Source: Podarcis raffonei (lineage: Eukaryota > Chordata > Lepidosauria > Squamata > Lacertidae). From it: a stretch of DNA of 64,000 nt. The DNA lies in the NCBI RefSeq assembly GCF_027172205.1, contig NC_070604.1, forward strand, positions 67,597,023 through 67,661,022, read 5' to 3'. Positions 58,590 through 64,000 of the stretch are shown here, piece after piece. The position numbers and the translations under genes are program-made. Within the stretch, counting starts at the first letter, position 1. Each line of letters opens with the position of its first letter. The notes below the pieces were generated by a model. That model searched no databases. It saw only the letters and a list, made by a program, of their open reading frames with translations, and was not told where the DNA came from.

Positions 58590-59160
58590 TTCACTGAAAG
58601 CTAGATGTTTAAAATAAAGGAAATGCTTGATAAAAGTGGTAGGTCTTAAACAGATACCAAAACACAAGGTTGGTACCTGCCATACTTAAGGAAAGAGGGA
58701 ATTCCAAGAGCTGGAAAGATTTCCCCCTGGGTGCTTCAGGATGCATGTGTGCAGGTGATGGAATGACTAGGAGGGCCCGATATAAAGAACTCAATTAACG
58801 GACAGGATGATATGAGAGAAGGTGCTCCCTCAGTAACCAGGCCCCAAGTTGTTCAGGGTCTTATATGTCAATATGCACCTTGAACCTGCCCCAGTGTAAC
58901 ATGCTCAATGGTAGGCAGCACCATTCAGTAACTGAACCACTGAGTTAGCCGCAGGTCCTAAAGCAGCAACAAGCACAACACAGAGCACATTGCAGTAACC
59001 CAACCTGGAAGTTAATAGTGTATAGATTAGCCCTGTCCAAGAATGGCTATGGCTGGTGCACCAGTCAAAGCTAGGAAAAGGCACTCCTAGCCTCTGGGAC
59101 CACCTACGCCTCCAGTAGCAATGATGGTTCAAGGTGTAACCCAGACTACACACCTGAACT
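58590..59160 (-). mobile_element. old CR1/L2-type LINE fragment
   Basis: The minus-strand frame at 58905-59153 reads VPFPSFDWCTSHSHSWTGLI and YTLLTSRLGYCNVLCVVLVA, matching the RLDYCNALYVGL landmark of the copy at 48545-49266. The 3' part follows towards 58590. It is broken in several places. Confidence 0.55.
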
Positions 59161-59944
59161 TTCAGAAGGTCTGCAATGCAGTCATGCAGCAGCTGTGAAA
59201 ATAGGCAACTTCCATGCTAAAGATCATTAGCAAAGGAATGGAAAATAAAGATCTCAATATCATAATGCCATTATACAAATCTAAAGAAGAAGTTATAAAG
59301 ATGCATAAAATTATGTATTGTTACAAAAGCTGGGTGCCTCCCACTCTCTGCTGAGCAGTGGCAAGAGCTCATGCTCATGGGGTTCCAGGCACTGTGGTCC
59401 TTTGAAGAACGGAGACATGGTGGAAACTGTCGTGGCTTCAGTCTCCATGGGAGGAGTCCAAATCTTACAGCATGGTCATTTCAAGAGGGCATGTCCCTGC
59501 AGCAGTGAAGCCCTGGAGTCAAGGCATCTCCCTCAGCCAGCCTGCCCAAAGATGGATCCCAGTCTCTCTTCCTCCTTCTCCTTCCCAGACTCCTTTTCCC
59601 TGTCACCTCAAACACACAGTCACCCTGCCAACCTTCCAAACCCCAGTCTCTGTTCACACCTCAGGGCAGGGGGGGGGGAGGACAGTTCTCTTGCACTGCC
59701 AAGTTATTTTAATTAGTGGGCCACTGTTAAAATATTGGTCAGATATCACTGGAACTCTATTTTTCCTTAGTGGCCCTGTTTTGCATAGACTAGCCCAGAA
59801 ATTCCTCTGCAGTCTGCACTTCTCCTTTCACATCCCAAATCATCAAAATACTACCATTTATTAATTTCTAGGATTTGTGGGGCGGGGAGCACTCCCAAAT
59901 CTATAACAGTATAGTATGGAGAACTAGCAGACAGAGAAAATTTT

Positions 59945-60205
59945 TCCTTCCTCTCTCGTAACTTAGGAACATCCAGTGAAGTTGAATACAGGAAGATTCC
60001 GGACAGGTAAAAGAAAGGGCTTCTTCACACACAGCACGTAGTTTAACTATGGAGTTCACTCACACAAGAGGTAGCATCACCAACCTGGATAACTTTAAAA
60101 GAGGATTAGACAAATCCATGGTGAATAAAGCTTTCAATGGCTACTCGCTACAATGGCCAGGGGTTTTATTTCCACTTTCAAAGGCAGTATGTCTCTGAGC
60201 ACCAG
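59945..60205 (+). repeat. unclassified reptile interspersed repeat, family A, 5' part
   Basis: CTTCTTCACACACAGCACGT, GTTTAACTATGGAGTTCACT, TTTAAAAGAGGATTAGACAA and TCAATGGCTACTCGCTACAA are the upstream part of the family whose downstream part is at 50605-50760. The two pieces together outline an element longer than 350 bp. Confidence 0.6.
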
Positions 60206-60539
60206 TTGCTGGGACTGGGAATCACACTCCTATGGCACAGGGAAGAAAGAAGTTCCCCCCACCGCTCCAATACTCACGATGATGTCCCCACTCCGCCCCC
60301 AACCACAGAAAAAGAGAGACTGACTTACTCCAAAAGCAGGTGTTGTTTACTCCGGAAAGCAGTCCAAGGAATGGCAGGACGAGTAGCCCGACAGTGACGT
60401 CTCCCGCATCACCTGAAATCCTAAGAGAACACGTAACTGGGCAAAGGGCTCTCCAGTCACCCGCGGGATGCCTCACACGGGCAGGTGCTGGGGGGCGGGA
60501 AGGGAAGGGAATGCAAAGAAAGTATCCAGCAGGAGGAGA

Positions 60540-61010
60540 AGACGAAACAGGGTCTGGAGCCGCAGGAAACCGGGAGCTGGGGACGCGGGCGCCTCCCCTC
60601 CAGCCTCTTTTCGGGCCTCCTGGACGAGGAGAGGCTGCCCAGCAAAGCCCATTCAAAGCCCTCCCGCCAACGCCGCTCGGGGGGCGACATCCCACTCCGG
60701 ATGCTATTGGGGGGCGCAGAAGCCGCCTAGAGAAGACGCCGAAGGAGGCGGGCGGCGAGGGAGGGGCGCTCCGGGCTCAACGGACGGGGAAAGCGAGGCT
60801 GGCGGAAGGGGGAAGCGGACGCTCACTCACCTCTTCGGCGCGCTCAGCTCCGTAACGGCGGCGACCGCGGCGGTGGCGCTAGGGCCCGACTCATCTCAGC
60901 GCCGCCTCCCGCCCACTACGCGAGGAGGCGCTGTCGCTAGCGCGCAGGCGCCAGCTCTTGTCCCGCCCCACGGCGTCCTAACGTCCCCACGCCCCGGCGG
61001 TTCTTTTTTC
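60540..61010 (-). promoter_or_regulatory. KATNA1: CpG-island promoter of KATNA1
   Basis: CpG-dense sequence surrounds the inferred first exon. GCGCAGGCGC at about 60940 is close to the NRF1 site GCGCATGCGC, and CCCGCCC boxes lie nearby. No TATA box is seen. Limits are approximate. Confidence 0.6.
60831..60905 (-). other. KATNA1: KATNA1 first non-coding exon (5' UTR)
   Basis: The minus strand shows GCGCCGAAGAG followed by a strong donor GTGAGTGAGC at 60830 downward, inside a CpG island. It would splice to the acceptor at 53373-53374 (CCCCAG) ahead of the coding exon, whose 5' UTR part is 53361-53372. The upstream limit is approximate. The exon is inferred, not proven. Confidence 0.6.
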
Positions 61011-63100
61011 CCCCTCAGAAAACTGAGTGGCGTGGGATTCTTTCCCCCCTTCGTTCATTTATATTCTCTCCTCCAATCAGAACTCATGGCGTCACTGCTA
61101 GGCGGGCCCTTCTGCCCGCTTTTTCTTTTTTACTTTCCTTCCCCGCCTCCACCCGCCACATTGTTTGGTTTCTCGAGGGGGAGGGATCCGGCTGGCCTTT
61201 CGCTTCTCGCTCTCTTTGGGAAGGGATGCTGGTGGTCCCTGACCTCTTCATGTCAGGGACGGGGATCGCTAGGCCGAGGTGCCTTCTTGGAAGTTTTTCC
61301 CAGCCACAGCCTCACCCTGCCGCTTCACCCCTCGCTTGGCACCCGCGCCTTCTTGCCTGCTTGGAATGTGCCCTTTATCTCTGACAAGGCTTCTTGCACG
61401 TCTGAATGTAGGATAGAGAGCGGGCTGAGTGTGTACAAACTAGCTTAGTGGACCTGCCTGTCTGCCTTCAGGCACTGCAGTCATCTGCAAGGGACTCCCA
61501 CAGGGCAGGGCTGATGTTGCCAGCCTGGCTGTCATGTTTGCAGACGTCTTTGTAAGGCAGAGTTGGTCTGCGAACAGGTTGGTTGGTGCCTGTAACTATG
61601 ACCCTGAGAGGATCCTGCCATCTTCCATTTCGTGAATATGACCAAGTCAGCACAGACGTCACCGAAACAGGAGTGCGAACATGCTGGGAATGTGGGCTTG
61701 GGAGAGCGCATCTTTGAGGCTGTCCTGCAACCTGCTGCCCAAAATATTTCTGACTCAGCACATGTGGAAGGCATTGAGGCAGCAGGTTTGGTGTTGCCCT
61801 CTGTTTTCATGAAATTAAAGACTATATGATATTGAGAAGGGGTCCTCCAGATGTTTTGGTTGCTATCTTCCATTATCCTTGATCATTGGCTCTGCTGCCT
61901 GATGGGAGGTGACATGTGGAGGGTAGATTCCTTCTTTGGCTTAGTGGCATAGCAAAGCCAAGGAAATACCTTTTTACCTTACTTTACCAGCAGCAGTAGG
62001 ATCATGCTACACTCATAGCATTTCACAGAGCCTCATACGTTTCACAAACTGCAGTATCATAGCAATGCAACAGTCCAGAGCATCTACCAATTAGTAAACC
62101 TCACAGTTAAACTGGGCTTACTTTCAGGTGTGTATAGAAAAGCAGAATAAAGTGCTGTGTATTTAATTTTTTTAGGTTTGATTTTATAGTTTATTATATT
62201 GGTACTTTGGAATGCTACTTCATGTTACTTTAGAATAAAGACCAATAGGATAGGGTCTTAGATTTGTACCCAAGTTGGGAAGAAATTACAAGTCTTATGA
62301 ACTGTGGTTTTCAAAATACCTGTATTTGGGGGGGGGGGGGAATTCCATTACACGGTAAGATTTATACTCTATTTGTACACTGTCCTCGGACCCCATTTAG
62401 AAATACAGTAAATAACAACTGGGGGCAAAATCTTAACTCCTGGATGCTCATGTCAAATGGTAGTGGGATGGTGTGCAGGCCTATCAGCTGATGAAGAGCA
62501 CCACTGGTGGGGGTGCGTGTACCAGTGGCTCCAAGTTCTGTGAGGGCAGGTGTGAAGATACTGCTGCTGGTACCCAGAGAAGCCCCCTCCCCCAAACCCC
62601 CAGGACATTAGAGGCATTGGAGCTCCGAGATCCAAAGACCCGTAGGTCCCTGACAGCTATACAAGCCTAATGCTAGTGCAAGGGAAAATGTATGAAAACC
62701 ACCCTTCACCCATGTGGCAGAGTTTTGGATGAGCTGATGGATCCATCCGTGTGTTGCTCCCTGTTAAGGATTTGAATTGCTCTGTGAGCCAGGTAATCAT
62801 GGCCAGTATAAACAAATACAGCGTAACATCTGAATGAACAGGATTTCAATATCTCCATTCAACAAAGAGGAGGAAGACCAAACCAACACTTTTTATCAAT
62901 ATAAACTTATATTTGATTAGCAGCTTATTCATTGAATTTAAATTGTATTACCTCAGCAAATGGTACATTAGAGAAAACCGATTTAAAAAGTGGAAAGAGA
63001 TCCATAAGACACTCAAGGAATTTAATGGATTACCAAATAGTTATTACATGCAGAAATATGTAAAGATGATTGTTACACTGTCCGTCAAGGCACTTCTCTC
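61011..63100. other. intergenic upstream of KATNA1
   Basis: GC-rich to about 61.45 kb, then AT-richer. It has a family B repeat at 61838-61920 and a 12-base G run at about 62329. No exon was recognised. Open frames in the GC-rich part reflect low stop-codon frequency. Confidence 0.5.
61838..61920. repeat. palindromic interspersed repeat, family B
   Basis: GGGTCCTCCAGATGTTTTGG, TTGATCATTGGCTCTGCTGC and CTGATGGGAGGTGACATGTG match the family B consensus. Confidence 0.5.
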
Positions 63101-64000
63101 ACACTACAGAATTTTCTTAATAAAAGTGTAATGTTTACCAGCAGTGTTTACAATACAAAAGGAATATATACAAAATGCAATATAAAAGTAAACTTGAATA
63201 GTGCCTTTCACTGGAGGGTATAGTAAGGCATTTTAAAGTTTTACTATCAGATGTTTACCCAAATATACCATTGCTTTCCTTTGGCTGCATTACAGCAAAT
63301 ACTAATGTCTTGTTTAAAATACCAGAGATCTACAGCCAAAAATTAACAGGTACTTTGGGTAACAGCAGCAGCATCTATGAACCCACTCACACTGCATTCT
63401 CTAGCAGATGTACAATATCAACAAAATCCAAAAAAAACTGGTTCTCCATCACAGCTTTGCATACTGCAACAACAGATTTTTTTTTAAGTCTCCAAAAAAG
63501 AGAGAAAAGTTTTAGTCAAACATTCTGCAGGGTTGGTTACGAATAAGGTAGAAAAGAATCAGCAAGAGGGCCCGCCCAAGGAAAGAATGTAAGCAAATAG
63601 TACAACCGTATTTACAATACAATTACATGATTATAGAACATTTTATATAAATACAGGTCATATGTGTATGTGGAAAAGCAAAGCAATGACATTTTTAACG
63701 TTTTAACTGAAAAGTTTATTTAGAAACCAAGTGTGGAACAAGTTTATGTTTTCTCTCTCTCTTTTGTTCAGTCCCGTCACAAACTTTTTTGTTGAAAATA
63801 CTACAAAACTAAAAAAATAGAATTTCTTCTACGAAGAAAAATGTAAATTGTGCAGTCTATAAAATATTCGAAATTCACACCAGAGACTATTTTGAAAAAA
63901 GTATGAGAAAATCTACACATGGACACAAGGCAACTATAACATCACAATTGCTTATGAGCATATCTTCTGTTTTTCCAAGGGCACAACTTGGTAATAAAGA
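63101..64000 (-). other. possible 3' UTR of LATS1 (by synteny)
   Basis: AT-rich, repeat-free sequence at the window edge. In human the gene next to KATNA1 on this side is LATS1, on the same minus strand, so its long 3' UTR would enter here first. A minus-strand AATAAA is at 63715-63720. No coding exon is present in the window, and the call rests mainly on gene order. Confidence 0.35.

Larger units (their letters stand above)
53373..60830 (-). other. KATNA1: KATNA1 first intron (inferred)
   Basis: 7.5 kb between the inferred non-coding exon and the coding exon at 53199. Identifiable contents are a SINE piece at 53858-53945, mariner-like and hAT-type elements at 55248-55416 and 57290-57455, a family B copy at 58145-58250, a LINE fragment at 58590-59160 and a family A piece at 59945-60205. 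The rest, including 53946-55247, shows no gene. Confidence 0.55.

Noticed and set aside
60468-61448. 326-residue plus-strand open frame near the KATNA1 promoter
   Set aside because: It lies in a CpG island where stop codons are rare. The translation is low-complexity (R, G, P, S), shows no domain, and runs antisense across the inferred KATNA1 first exon.

Overview
The window is nuclear DNA from a vertebrate, almost certainly a squamate reptile (lizard). Three genes are split into short exons with GT..AG introns. The spaces between exons hold Sauria-type SINEs, CR1/L2-type LINE fragments, hAT and mariner-like short elements and one Copia LTR element, a mix typical of squamates. A lacertid-like lizard is my best guess, but the species cannot be read from the sequence.

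Layout: (1) 1-2946 lies beyond the 3' end of PPIL4 and has no gene I can support. (2) 2947-16644, minus strand: PPIL4, a cyclophilin-RRM nuclear protein, with 13 coding exons that join to 468 codons plus stop. (3) 16645-19490: GC-rich promoters of two divergent genes. (4) 19491-34181, plus strand: GINM1, a single-pass membrane glycoprotein, with 8 coding exons that join to 324 codons plus stop. (5) 34182-41969: intergenic, with a Sauria SINE and an apparently whole Copia-type LTR retrotransposon at 36416-41468. (6) 41970-53360, minus strand: KATNA1, the katanin p60 AAA ATPase, with 10 coding exons that join to 492 codons plus stop. Its first, non-coding exon lies in a CpG-rich promoter near 60.83-60.9 kb. 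(7) 61.0-64.0 kb: intergenic, perhaps ending in the 3' UTR of LATS1, which is expected next by synteny.

The order PPIL4(-), GINM1(+), KATNA1(-) is that of human 6q25.1. All exon joins were made by hand from splice sites and reading frame. The three genes are housekeeping genes with unrelated jobs (splicing-linked prolyl isomerase, membrane glycoprotein, microtubule severing) and do not form a functional unit.

The most notable item is the Copia element. Its two 389-bp LTRs look identical by eye, it has a 5-bp target duplication and it carries one long gag-pol frame, so it looks whole and recent. Copia elements are uncommon in vertebrates. Several nested insertions elsewhere (hAT element and SINE in a CR1 copy; hAT element in an older element in a SINE) allow relative dating.
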